Source: Anomaloglossus baeobatrachus
Lineage: Eukaryota; Chordata; Amphibia; Anura; Aromobatidae
Reading direction: 5' to 3'
Assembly (NCBI RefSeq): GCF_048569485.1
Contig: NC_134358.1
Coordinates: 238,353,404 to 238,417,403, forward strand
Length of the DNA stretch: 64,000 bases
Position 1 is the stretch's first letter; every line of letters starts with the position of its first letter. This document shows, piece after piece, positions 50,373 to 61,489 of this stretch. The position numbers and the translations under genes are program-made. The notes under the pieces were generated by a model, which saw nothing but the letters and a program-made list of their open reading frames with translations, ran no database searches and was not told the origin of the DNA.

Positions 50373-50813
50373 GGCTGCGTTCACCCATCCGGTTTTAGAA
50401 GAACCAGCCAATCCGGCTCTAAAACCTATGCAACGGATGCGGCGACAAAACCGTATCCTTTGCATAAGTTTTTTACATGCGGCCCGTCCGGTTCTTGCCG
50501 CAGGCTACTGAGCATGCGCAGTGGAAAAAAAACGCATGCGGCGTCCATAGACATGCATTGCAAATGCGATGCGTTTTATTTGTCGGACAAAAAAACGTGC
50601 CAGACAACGTTCCATCCGGCCGCCGCATCGGCTAAATCTGCCGCATGCGGCAAAAACCGAACGGAACGCAAGCTTATGCGGCACCATACGGCACTAATGT
50701 AAGTCTATGCAAAAAAAAAAACCACAACCAGCGGCAAAAAAAAACGGTTGCGTTTTTTTCTGCAAAGCGCCGGATTGTGCCGCACAGGAAAAACCGGATG
50801 TGTGAAAGCAGCC
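50373..50813. mobile_element. Harbinger-type MITE (441 bp)
   Basis: Exact TAA duplication (50370-50372, 50814-50816). Left GGCTGCGTTCACCCATCCGG, right CCGGATGTGTGAAAGCAGCC. Internal GGATGCGGCG and CCGCATC motifs form hairpins. Confidence 0.8.
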
Positions 50814-50816
50814 TAA

Positions 50817-51602
50817 TAAGTAAGCACAGTGGGCAGGAGATCTCTATAAGGCCCTGTGCACATGTTGAGTATTTGGGGAGTTTTGTACCTCAGTATTTAG
50901 GGTATGTGCTCTGTCAGTAATAACAGTATTTTTGATGCAGCATGCTTCCGCTGCTTCCAAAACGCTGCGTTGTATAGTAGAATTACAGTGGATGGGATTT
51001 AACCCCTTCAACCCTGGCCGTTTTTTGTTTGTTTTTTTTTAATTTCTGGAATTATAGCCATATGAGGACTTGTTTTTTGAAGGACGAGTTGTACTTTTGA
51101 ATGACACGATTCATTCTGCCCCATATTGTGCTGGAAAATGGTAAAAAAAAAATCCACATTCAGTAAAATTGCAAAGAAATTGTTTTATATTTACTATGTT
51201 CACTATTTTGAAATCGGTACGAGTTCGTAGATACCAAACATGTATAGTTTTACTTTTATCTGAGTGGTGAAAAAAAAATTCAGAAGTTGTGTTAAAAAAA
51301 AAAAAAAAAAATTGCAACCCATACCATTTTCACTTTTCGGGATTTGTGGCTCAGGAACAGCTTACTTTTTGCATCTTGCGCTGACATTTTTAATTACGGT
51401 ATACCATTTTTGGGTAGTTGCAGTGACCTAAAAACCATAATCTTAGCGTTTGGGATTTTTTTTCTTGCTACACCGTGTACCGATCAGATTAATTTAATAT
51501 TTTGATAGATTTGGCATTTCTGAACTCGGTGATGCCAAATATGTGTATTATTTATTTTTTATTTTTTTTTGGTCAATGGGGCAAAAGGAGAGTGTTTTGA
51601 AC

Positions 51603-51674
<72 letters not shown>

Positions 51675-51990
51675 TTAAAAATGTTTGGTTTTTTTTTTTG
51701 TTTCTTTTGTTTTTTTTCATTATTTTAAAGATTTTATTAGTCCCCCTTACTGGACTTTATGCCTACAGTGTCCGATTGCTTCTGCTGATCACCACTTTGA
51801 CTTTTTTAAACTGTTAATATGGGCATACAGGTTATAGAATGTTGGAAAAGCCATACCTTTTATGTCTCATATCAGATGCTTTGTTGTTGAAATATCTTAT
51901 CACTTTATGTAAATGAGCTCTTCCAGGCTATGGGGCGGATGCTGCCTTTAAGATAACTCTGCCTCCAGAGCTTATTTCAAATAACAGGGG
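50817..51990. repeat. Old dispersed repeat with AT microsatellite, no gene
   Basis: 51000-51830 has the poly(T)-punctuated layout of a dispersed element (AACCCCTTCAACCC start). (AT)n at 51606-51668. No coding support. Confidence 0.4.
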
Positions 51991-52153
51991 AATATCCAAA
52001 AAAAAAAAGGCACTCACCGGAGGTGCTGTGCAAGAGGTAGTTTATTCCCACTCTGGGTTACATGTAAAGGCTTGTGAGGGAGGGGGAGCACATAGCACGA
52101 TGAACGACGCCGTTTTGCACCTGTACCCGACGCTTCGACTAGTCCACTACGAG
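51991..52153 (-). mobile_element. 5'-truncated hammerhead-type retroelement (163 bp)
   Basis: Exact 14-bp duplication TCAAATAACAGGGG (51977-51990, 52154-52167). On the minus strand it begins CTCGTAGTGGACTAGTCGAAGCGTC, a decayed hammerhead 3' half (stem II GACTAGTC, GAAG for GAAAC, GTC). It ends GGTGAGTGCC followed by a T-rich tail. Its 5' junction falls at the position of the CUGANGA box. Confidence 0.6.
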
Positions 52154-52222
52154 TCAAATAACAGGGGTGTTACCAATGTGATGTGTAATTGCCGCTCTCT
52201 GCAGATTACAAGGCCAGAGTAA

Positions 52223-52592
52223 GGCTATGTGCGCACGTTGCGTATTTGCATGCAGTTACGCTGCGATCTGCACCGCAGCGTAACTGCATGCCTCCTGCGT
52301 CCCCAGCATAATCTATGAACATTATGCAGGAGACGTGCGCACGTGGCGTAATAGAGCGCAGCGCTTCAGCTGCTGCCCGAAGCGCGCGTTATAAGAAGTG
52401 ACATGTGACTTCTTTCCGTGCGCTCTGCATGCAGCCCCCGCTCTGTCTGTGGGAGAGGCTGCAATCAGAGCGCATGGAATCGGCTTTTTTTTTCATTACG
52501 GACTCTTTCTGCAGCGATTTGAAGCGCACGTGTGCTGTTCAAATCGCTGCAGAAATTTCTGCAGAGACAGAACGCTACATGCGCACATAGCC
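52223..52592. mobile_element. Harbinger-type MITE (370 bp)
   Basis: Exact TAA duplication (52220-52222, 52593-52595). GGCTATGTGCGCACGTTGCG left, TGCGCACATAGCC right. Internal hairpin GCATGCAGTTACGCTGC and inverse. Confidence 0.85.
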
Positions 52593-52822
52593 TAACACTT
52601 GCAAGTCTCACATCGGCATCACCTGGCACGGCCGCACAATCTACTGACAGGAGCAGGTCGGCTGCATGTATTTCTATTCAACTGAGACGCTCCTGTCCGG
52701 AGAGCAGCAGGCCGTGCCGGGTGATGCCGATGCGAGACTCGCAAGTGTGACTCTGGCCTAACTGACACTTCTGCGGGTTCCTCTCAGCTTCAGCCTCCAG
52801 CTTGCAGACAGTGTTACAATAA

Positions 52823-53555
52823 GGGCTCTTCTCCACTTGCGTTTAAAAAATCACAGCAATACTCGGCTACAAATGTGAGTCGAGTATCCTGTGTATGGTC
52901 TGCGTACCATGTTTGTTTGTTTTTTTTTCCTCACATAGCACTCGCATGACGTTCGCATGTCATACGGATGCTATGTGAGTGTTATGCAAGCAGCGTAAGA
53001 CTGGCTACCGGAGGAATCTCCAGTAATACCAGTCCTGGCCGCGGGTACCTGCACTGAGCTCCAGAGCTGTAACCTGAGCTCCGGAGTTCAGCCCGGTCTG
53101 TTTGCAGCTGTCAAGAACTGAACAGCAATCGCCGAGGAATCAATCACTCAGCGCTCGCTGTTTAGTCTAGGCTGCACTCCGGAGCTCAGGTGAGAGCTCC
53201 GGAGTTCAGTGCATGTAACCGCGGCCAGCCCTGGTTTTACTGGAGATTCCTCCGGTAGCCAGTCTGACGCGGTATGCAAGTGTCAAGGATCAGTGTGACA
53301 TGCGTATGCCACCCGTATTCTGATATATTTTTTTTTTTTTTTCTTGCTCCCATAGGCTTGCATGGGGGTGCGAGAGCTGAGACTGTGCAAATCGTAGCAT
53401 GCTGCAATTTCACAGAGCGCACGAGTCGTATCGTATAAAATTAAGCTAGTGGACAATGCCTCATAGCTTAACACTGGTGCGAGTGCATTCCGATTTTTTT
53501 TTTTTTTTTTTATCGGAACACACTCGCACATGGAAATCGCAAGTGGAGAAGAGCC
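52823..53555. mobile_element. MITE with long inverted repeats (733 bp)
   Basis: GGGCTCTTCTCCACTTGCG left, CGCAAGTGGAGAAGAGCC right. A large inner inverted repeat (GACTGGCTACCGGAGGAATC and inverse; 52998 and 53270) surrounds GAGCTCCGGAGTTCAG copies. Left flank TAA, right flank TGG. Confidence 0.7.
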
Positions 53556-53737
53556 TGGAAGAGCTTTATTTACATAAGTGATAAAAGATGATTTTTCCAC
53601 TACAAGGCTTCTGATAGGAGACATAAAGGTAAGACTGTTGTAAGCATCTGATAACTTGTATGTGTAGTGCCCCTGAAGCCATCAGGGTGCTACAATGTTC
53701 TGCATCCCCACAAGGATGCAGGGCCTACCCCCTAGGG

Positions 53738-53923
53738 CAGAGGTTCCCAACTCCAGTCCTCAAGGCACACCAACAGTGCATGTTTTCAGGATTTCTTTAG
53801 CATTGCATGGGTGTTGGATTCAGCACCTTTGCAGGTGACTAAATTATCACCTGTGCAATACTAAGGAAATCCTGAAAACATGCACTGTTGGTGTGCCTTG
53901 AGGACTGGAGTTGGGAACCTCTG
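53738..53923. mobile_element. hAT-type MITE (186 bp), near-perfect palindrome
   Basis: CAGAGGTTCCCAACTCCAG left, CTGGAGTTGGGAACCTCTG right, with arms of about 75 bp. Exact 8-bp duplication CCCTAGGG (53730-53737, 53924-53931), itself a palindrome. Confidence 0.9.
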
Positions 53924-54114
53924 CCCTAGGGTCCCGGGAGACCAGTGCCGGTAACACACAAATCCAGGTAATCCCAGTTTTTCCCCAACAATCCCCCATA
54001 CAATGGTATATAGCTAGGGTCAGACCAATAGATGGCCGCCTAGAGGTGGAGCCATTCCAGTCCACTAGTTGAGCAGGTGGGAAGGGCAGACAGTGAGAAG
54101 AGTCAGAGAAAGTC

Positions 54115-54676
54115 TAATGCGGCCTTTACACGAGATGAGCTATCGTGCGAAGCATCGTCGGGGTCACGGTTTTCATGACGCACATCCGACATCGTTCACG
54201 ACGTCGTCTCATGTGACGCCTCCAAGCAACGAAGAATCGCTCACAAATCTTGAGTCGTGAACTCGTCGCTAAGTTTTAAAAAAAATTGTTTAACATGCCG
54301 CCGGTTGTTCATCATACCTGGGGTAGCACACATTGCTCCGTGTGACACCCCGGGAACGATGAACACAGCTTACCTGCGTCCCGCGGCACCCGCCGGCTGT
54401 GCTGAAGGAAGGAGGTGGGCGGGATGTTTACGTTCCGCGCCTCTGCTTCTATTGGCCGGCGGCTGTGTGATGTCGCTGTGACGCCGAACGTCCCTCCCCC
54501 GTCAGGAAGAGGATGTTCGCCGCCCACAGCGAGGTCGCTCAGCAGGTATGTGTGACGGCGGTTTAAGGACTTTGTGCGACACGGGCAGCGATTTGCCCGT
54601 GACGCACAAACGACAGGGGCGGGTATGATCGCTCGTGCAATCGCACGATAGATCGTAACGTGTAAAGCCCGCATTA
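54115..54676. mobile_element. MITE (about 560 bp)
   Basis: TAATGCGGCCTTTACACGAGA left and CGTGTAAAGCCCGCATTA right are inverse, continuing with ATCGTGCGA. Target copies are ambiguous because the termini start TA. A lone left end of this family is at 37400. Confidence 0.7.
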
Positions 54677-55265
54677 GAGTGAAGGTGGACGTGAGGAGAT
54701 GTTCTGACCTGGGTTAACAGTAACCTGGTACCCAGGAGTGTAGTTGCCGATGGAGTACTCCCGGAACTACGCACCGACGGGGTACAGGACCCTAAGACAG
54801 GAAAGAGTTCTAAGCCAATCTGTTAACACCTACACAGCAAGGGGACTATCAAGGACCTTGTTGACCCTAAAAATCCGAGGACTCACTAGCAAAGGGAGAA
54901 CCGGGGACAGGACCAGAGACTCCAACCCCACAGGGTTGACGCTACCGTCAGGCGGGCAGAAGTGGACAAACCACTGGACGGGGACCCCCAGTTGCTCTAT
55001 GCCACGGGGACCCATTTACCAAAGACAGGTGCAGGGGAAGAAGGTACCAGACTACTGATCTGGTACTGGGACAAAGGGGACCTGAAGGTGAAACCAGCCG
55101 GGCTCGAGTAACCTGTTACCACCTACTAGCAGTGAGTAAAAACAAGTTGCACTATACCTCTGTGTGGACTACCTTCTTCCGACACCCGTCACAACACCCA
55201 TCCTCTGGGGCCCGGCCCTGTTTGCGGAGGGCCTACCATCCAGGCTGCAATTATCACCAGCCCCA

Positions 55266-55266
55266 G

Positions 55267-55312
<46 letters not shown>
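55266..55312. repeat. (TG)n microsatellite
   Basis: About 23 TG units in the LTR. Confidence 0.97.
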
Positions 55313-55316
<4 letters not shown>

Positions 55317-55471
55317 TAATAGCCGCAACACCGCAAATGGCGTCACGTATGAACACTAACCTGAATCCCCTGTAAATACACCCCATTACAAAAAGGGTCC
55401 AGGGCACGGAACCGAGCACTGCCCAGGACTGAGTACCTCATATCCCTGGACGCGACATATGCCCATATTAA

Positions 55472-56536
55472 TGTGACGCCCTAGCAAAACCAGGTAGTCA
55501 CAGAAGTAGTCCACCCTCCTTGATACCACCAAAAACCTACACCCAGGTACAACACACAGCCATTAAAGCCTAGCCACCCCCTCATGACAATAGGGACACA
55601 CCAGTAGGCGGGATTAGGCAGATGAGCGCCCACCTAGGGGTCCTGAGGTGTCAGGGGCGGGAACACAAGAGTTGAGAGTTGAAAGCTGGCAGTTGACAGT
55701 GGAAGTGGAGTTGAGTAGTAGTCAAGTCTGACAGAGAAGTGGAGTCAGGGGTAGGGGCCCCTGGACTACCTGCCTAGGTGGCAGACGGCAAACAGGGCCA
55801 CAGGCGACGGAGATCCGGTCGTGGGAGACCTCAAGTGGACCGGGGAAAGGTGCCGACAGCGGGAATCCGGTCTGGAGGCCGTATACAGATGGGGTGCCTG
55901 GACCCTAGGACAAGGAAGGTTGCATGCCCCTTGTTAATTAACCAGCAGAGGACGAGGTTTCAGGCCTGGTTCTCCAGAAGCCCAGAGAGCGAAACGGAAG
56001 CCCAATGCGGGGGATAGGGTGTCCATCAGAACCCATAGAAATCCCAAGGGTCAGATTTCGCGGCCCACAGCTCCCAAACATACACATTACCGGAAGTGGA
56101 CTTCCCCATTCCATGCAGAGTCGTCCCACAGAAGACACAGACACAGAGTGCAGGAGGAAGGGACCCCTATTTGCTACACCCGGGTGTGGGACTCAAATAC
56201 ACCTGCCAAAGGCGACCGGTCACTGGCAACTTTTTTTACCACTGGACTTGTGTGTGATTCTTGAACTGTGAGTACACCATTGATCCCCGGTCCAACCCGG
56301 CACGCCACCTCCAGCAGCCATTACTCCCATGTACCAAGGGCCCCGGGACTACACCTCCCTTATCCTACCCGGGGCAACAAGATCCCATCTTGCTGCCCCA
56401 TCACCAGGCAGCGGTGGTGTCGCCATCCCTCACCACAACCCACGGGTGGCGTCACCGACACATCAATCCCCTGTAAATATCCCCTTCTGACGGTTGTGAG
56501 GACGGCCGGCCGTGCGAGCCTGGATCTGACATTACA
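55472..56536 (+). mobile_element. Solo LTR (fossil), 1065 bp
   Basis: Starts TGTGACGCCCTAGC and ends TGACATTACA, with TTAA on both sides (55468-55471, 56537-56540). It lies 14 bp after the previous LTR, same strand. Related to 33453-34520. Confidence 0.7.
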
Positions 56537-56609
56537 TTAACAGTGTAAAAAGGTTAAACTGGTGACAAATTCCTTTTTTAAGAGGTTAAAAGGTGACCTG
56601 CTCTTGTTA

Positions 56610-57343
56610 AGCTGGGTTCACACTAAGCGACAGCGACAACGACGTCGCTGTTACGTCACCATTTTCTGTGACGTAACAGCGACCTTGTAAGTCGCTGTTA
56701 TGATCGCTGCTTAGCTGTCAAACACAGCAGAAGCAGCAGCGATCATAACGTCGCTGTGCTACATGTGCAGAGAGCAGGGAGCCGCGCTTAGCGCTGGCTC
56801 CTTGCTCTCCTAGGTACAGTACACATCGGGTTAATTACCCGATGTGTGCTGCAGCTACATGTGCAGAGAGCAGGGAGCCGCGCACACTGCTTAGCGCTGG
56901 CTCCTTGCTCTCCTTGCTACAGTATACATCGGGTTAATTACCCGATGTGTACTGCAGCCACATGTGCACAGAGCAGGAGTCTGCACTGGCAGCAAGGGCG
57001 GAGGCTGGTAATGAAGGTAAATATCGGGTAACCAGGGAAAGGTCTTCCCTTGGTTACCCGATGTTTACGCTGGTTACAGCTTACCGCAGCTGCCAGACGC
57101 CGGCTCCTGCTCCCTGCTCGCTTCATTTCGTCGCTCTCTCGCTGTCACACACAGCGATGTGTGTGTCACAGCGGGAGAGTGACGACCAAAAAATGAAGCT
57201 GGACATTCAGCAACGACCGGCGACCTCACAGCAGGGGCCAGGTCGTTGCTGGATGTCACACACAGCGACAGCGACGTCGCTGCAACGTCACAGAAAATGG
57301 TGACGTAGCAGCGACGTCGTTGTCGCTGTGTGTGACACCAGCT
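56610..57343. mobile_element. Harbinger-type MITE (734 bp) with ~60-bp inverted ends
   Basis: Exact TTA duplication (56607-56609, 57344-57346). Ends AGCTGGGTTCACACTAAGCG and CGCTGTGTGTGACACCAGCT; similarity continues to TTTTCTGTGACG. Inside, a unit starting ACATGTGCAGAGAGCAGGGA recurs at 56761, 56857 and about 56960, separated by GGGTTAATTACCC palindromes. Confidence 0.85.
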
Positions 57344-57346
57344 TTA

Positions 57347-57986
57347 GACTCACATGTCTGCTGATCAGATCCACAAACATGTGCGAGGACGACCTTGGGC
57401 TCGCCGCTTGGGACAGACACGGCCAAGGACATATCAGTACGTCCTTGGTCATGAAAGGGTTATATAAATTCTTTGCCCACTGTGCTTCTATTCTCTGCAG
57501 CGTAAATTGACATACTGCGTGGCTTTCCGAGCAACAGCATGTCAATTTATTGCTGCAGAGATGCAAGTTTTCTCCGCAGGCAGAATAGAGAGAAAGTCCG
57601 CAGTTGTCCGAACCTTGATCGTGGGCACGGGCCGCTGCAATCTCCTGCGGACAGCACTCGTGGCCCCGCAGGAGAGGATATACTACGTCCGGGACGCAGC
57701 ATTTCCAGATCGTGTGCACCCACCCTTATAAGCCAAATCCATGAGTGGAACAATCAGAGGAAAAGTATAATAGAAACACGAGAACCACTTTTGTATTATT
57801 ACCCACTCCTGGTTTTGGCTTACAAATACTGATGTAAAAATAATCGCCAAATATTCAACTTGTGTACGTGGTCTTAATCCCATCAGCTTTTCTGGAACTG
57901 TAAAGCACTGCGTTTTTGATGCAGCAAATATATACATGTGGCGCCCCCGAGGGTCCAGTCGCCACAGACGTACTGCAGCGGGCGAA
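57347..57986. other. MITE-like remnants, no gene
   Basis: 57470-57725 resembles 1880-2100 (CTCTGCAGCGTAAATTGACAT...). 57941-57985 is an LTR-type start (TGTGGCGCCCCCGAGG). Neither is complete. Confidence 0.4.
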
Positions 57987-58125
57987 ACGATGGCCCAGTG
58001 GTTAGCACTGCAGTCTTGCAGCGCTGGGGTCTTGGGTTCAAATCCCACCAAGGACACCATCTGCAAGGAGTTTGTATGTTCTCCCTGTGTTTGCGTGGGT
58101 TTCCTCCAAAAAACATAGAGAGGGA
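57987..58125 (+). mobile_element. tRNA-derived SINE
   Basis: Pol III A box TGGCCCAGTGG at 57991-58001 and B box GGTTCAAATCC at 58035-58045, 34 bp apart as in tRNA genes. Then CCCTGTGTTTGCGTGGGTTT, a conserved core shared by vertebrate V-SINE-type elements. The 3' part is cut by an AT microsatellite. Not a functional tRNA. Confidence 0.8.
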
Positions 58126-58137
58126 ACCTAGATTGTG

Positions 58138-58139
58138 TG

Positions 58140-58176
<37 letters not shown>

Positions 58177-58231
58177 CTAGAAGGTGGCCCGATTCTAGAA
58201 TTTAAGTATTGTGTAGTTAATGTATGATTTT

Positions 58232-58300
<69 letters not shown>
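58138..58300. repeat. Two (AT)n tracts
   Basis: 58142-58172 and 58237-58300, separated by the start of the next element (TACTAGAAGGTGGCCCGATTC). Confidence 0.95.
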
Positions 58301-58304
<4 letters not shown>

Positions 58305-58574
58305 TAGATGTTGTTGTGTGTAGTTGCCAGTGTTTGTGAAGGGCGCTGTACATGTTCTGGGTGGTGTCTGGGTGTGGCGGGGGGTGAGAGCGGTGTTGTT
58401 TGTGTGTTGCGTTGTTTGTGGAGCGCTGTGTGTCTGTAGCGTTGTGTGTGTTGCACGGTTTGTGTGGGTGTGGAATGCGTGTGTGTGTTTTGGGGGAGGT
58501 ATGTTTTGTGCAGTGTGTGTGTTGTGTGGTATGTGCGTATATTTGTGTGTGCCGCGGTGTTTGTGTGTTGGGTG

Positions 58575-58625
<51 letters not shown>

Positions 58626-59885
58626 GCGTTTGTGTGTGTGGGTGTCTGTGTAGGGCAGTGTTTGTGGTTCCCTGTGTGTGGTGTGTTGTGCAGTGCGTGC
58701 ACCCGCCATCGTGCTCCATCCCCCATGCTGCACACCCCCCATTGTGTTTCATCCCCCCATTCTGGGCACCCCCCATCGTGGTCCACCCCCTATGCTGCAC
58801 CCCCCCATCGTGCTCCATCCCCCCCATGCTGCGCACCCCCCATCGTGTTTCATCCCCCCCATTCTGGGCACCCCCCCTCGTGGTCCACCCCCCATGCTGC
58901 ACCCCCCATCGTGTTCCATCCCCCATGCTGTGAACCCCTCAGAGAGGAGTATAATGGGAGGAGTATAATGGGAGGAGTATAATGGGAGGAGTAGTCCTGG
59001 GGGGTGGTGTACAGGTGCCCAACGTGTGCGGGGGGCGTGGCCTCGTGGGCATCGCGTGTGGGGGCGTGGCCTCATGGGCATCACGTGTGGGGGCGTGGCC
59101 TCGTGGGCATCGCAGAAGATTCCTCTCGAAACGGACGTTACGTTGGGCGAGGGAGGGGACCCGGTACGTGAGCCTCACAACATACTGACATGGGTAAGCC
59201 TGGAGTACTTTGCTGCAATAAAATATTCAGCGCCGGGACACATTAACGTGTTATTTATGCTTGAGCGCCATCTAGTGTCCACTCGCTGAATAGCTCTGAT
59301 TTTCTCTTGATATGCACATAGTCACCTTAGCTTGCACTCCAGCAACGATATTATACGTGGATATTTTCCTGCCCATTATTTGACTGGGTCAGTGATTGCT
59401 CTATCGTCCTGTGTCCTCTCCCATTCCTGGGCTTTTTATTCGTATCCACACTTCTTGCCCTGGTTTCTCTTTTGGATTTTTACCTTAATATGTTTTGCTG
59501 AATTTTTGTTCAGGATTAATTATAATGCTATAAACTGTTTTTTGTACTATTGTGACAATAAAATAAATTTATTTATAAAACGGTTGGAGCACTTTTGATA
59601 ATTGTTCTATGTATATGTATGGGTCAGAAAAACTCCCAGAGGTTTCTGTTTCAGGTTTTCGGTGGTGTACAGGTGCCCAACGTGTGCGGGGGGCGTGGCC
59701 TCGTGGGCATCGCGTGTGGGGGCGTGGCCTCGTGGGCATCGCATGTGGGGGCGTGGCCTAGCGGGCAGCGCGTGCGGGGGGCGGGCCTGGCCAAACGGTT
59801 AATCCATGCGGGGGGCGGGGCCAGGCCGAGCCGAGTGACTACCTGTAAGGACACAATTTTGGAGTAAGACAGACAGACAGAATAA
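58174..59885 (+). repeat. Dispersed element with GC-rich minisatellites, split by an insert
   Basis: Starts CTAGAAGGTGGCCCGATTCTAG. It contains (TG)n at 58577-58622, ~30-bp CCCCCATCGTG...CATGCTGC units at 58695-58935 and 29-bp GGGGGCGTGGCCTCGTGGGC units at 59032-59113 and again after the insert. It ends near GACAGACAGACAGAATAAGG. Frames through the minisatellites are artefacts. Family not named. Confidence 0.55.
59114..59660 (+). mobile_element. Hammerhead-type retroelement, 5'-truncated, long flanking duplication
   Basis: It starts AGAAGATTCCTCTCGAAACGGACGTT: stem II AGA-TTCC-TCT, GAAAC, loop, GTT. The tail is AT-rich, with AATAAAATAAATTTATTTAT shortly before the end. About 110 bp of host sequence (GGTGGTGTACAGGTGCCCAAC to the GGGCATCGC repeats) is present on both sides (59003-59113, 59661-59771) with a few differences. 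Internal minisatellite makes the duplication length approximate. Confidence 0.5.
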
Positions 59886-60145
59886 GGCAAATAGATATAT
59901 ATATATATATATATATATATCTCTATCATATTGACCCAGAACTGCATTTATGGATGATCTACCAGGGTGGAGAAGTGCCTATTACTTCACAGTGGACGTT
60001 CCGCCACTGCCTCTTCAAAATGTACTACCTTCTTAACCTGTGCGCCACACCGATCGTGCCAACCTGAGGGCAGGCAATAGCCTCGGTACTCCCGGTCTGT
60101 CCGACTCCAAGAAGCCCAACAGACAGTACGAACTGACAGCGTTTG

Positions 60146-60899
60146 TCAAATGATCCTCCGAATTAGACAGGCTCCCAATGTCTTAAGCTGCCCCGCCAAA
60201 TACAGAAAAAATTCTGGTGAAGTCATTCCCCCCAACCCTTTCGATCTCTTCAGGGTGGATAGCCGGAGTTTAGGCCTTGACTTCCCCCAAATAAAGGAGG
60301 ATGTGAGTGAGTTCAGCATGGAAAAGAAAGATGTGGGCACTGGTACTGCGCTATGTTGTAGAACGTAGCTAAGTTTAGGAAGTAGTATCATCTTAATCAA
60401 GTTTATCCTACTGACTACAGAGTGTGGCAGTTTGCCCCAAAGATTATATTTATGTTTAACATATTCCAGGAGTGGGAGTACATTTACTTGAAGGTCTAGT
60501 GCGTGGTCCTTCTGGATATGTATGTCTAGGTATTTAAAACTGGATACTACAGGTAAGGGCGACAAGTCATCTAGTGGGGTCCCCAGACTGCGTGTCAACG
60601 GCATCAGGGCCGATTTGTTGCAGTTAATGTTCAAACCAGAGAACTCTCCGAATCTGTCTATAGCATTAATAACGACTGGTAAAGTTGAAGTTGAAGATAC
60701 CATAGGGTTATATGCAGACAATATGGGTATCGGTATGGTTAGCTATAGTAATTCCGACAATTGATGAATGAGATCTGATCCGGATTGCCAGGGTCTCAAT
60801 AACAAGTGCAAATAGGGCCGGGGACAGAGGACATCCCTGTCGTATGCCTCGCCCTAAGGCCCCCTTCACACGTCCGTGAAAATCACACACGTGTTTCAC
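60146..60899 (-). pseudogene. LINE reverse transcriptase, palm to thumb
   Basis: 60899-60711 reads [20 protein letters not shown], the RT motif upstream of the catalytic aspartates. The YADD-type box is damaged near 60720, where the frame changes. 60721-60146 continues with FSGLNINCNKSALMPL, FKYLDIHI, WGKLPHSVVSRINLIKMILL and YVLQ, the conserved thumb and connection region of L1/Tx1 elements. Confidence 0.85.
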
Positions 60900-61489
60900 G
60901 GACGTGTCAAAGGTGCGTTTTCCCCTCCGTGTGGCGTGTTTATGGCACTACATGTGTTTTCCGTGTGTTATCCGTGATAACACGGAGAACGAGAACTTTC
61001 AACTCACCTGTCCCTGGCGTCGCTGTCCATGGTGGTGATCTTCGGTCTCCAGCCCTGCAGACTCCCCGCTGCTGCTGCTTCCGGCCGCAGTGAAGTGAAT
61101 ATTAAATGAGCATAATGAGCGGCGGTCGGAAGCAAGTGACAGCAGCAGCAGAGACTGCAGGGCTGGAGAAGGTGAGTAAAGATTTGTTATTTTTTTTTCT
61201 CTGACACGTGAGTTTTCTCCAGCACGTGTCACACGGGACTGCATCCACACTACATCCGTGTGGTACGTGTGCGGGTCGCGTGACACCCGTGCTGCCGGAG
61301 AAAAACGGACATGCATCCGTGTGGAGCACACGTGCTCACGTCTGCTCTACATGGAGGCACGGGCCAATGGCCGCACACGTGCGTGCACATAAATCCATTG
61401 ATTTTAATGGATTTACGTGTGCCCGTGTCTCTGGTACATGCAGCCACGGACCTAGCACGTACCGGAGACACGTGCGTGTGAAGGGGGCC
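60858..61489. mobile_element. Harbinger-type MITE (632 bp) in LINE coding sequence
   Basis: GGCCCCCTTCACACGTCCG left, CGTGTGAAGGGGGCC right. Exact TAA duplication (60855-60857, 61490-61492). Removing one TAA plus the element restores the LINE codons for FTLGRG, so the target size is read directly from a coding frame. Internal inverted repeat around GCTGCTGCTGCTTCCGG and its inverse. Confidence 0.9.

Larger units (their letters stand above)
53663..55457 (+). mobile_element. Solo LTR (fossil) with two later insertions
   Basis: Starts TGTAGTGCCCCTGAAGCC and ends GGACGCGACA, with exact TATG on both sides (53659-53662, 55458-55461). It hosts a hAT MITE at 53738 and a MITE at 54115, leaving about 1.0 kb of its own plus a TG run (55266-55312). 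Confidence 0.75.

Noticed and set aside
58035-58045. Functional tRNA gene
   Set aside because: A and B boxes are present but no cloverleaf stems pair; it is the head of a SINE.
58195-58982. Overlapping 150-240-codon frames on both strands
   Set aside because: TG-rich and C-rich minisatellite; peptides are simple repeats (THTHT, CVCVC, HPPS).
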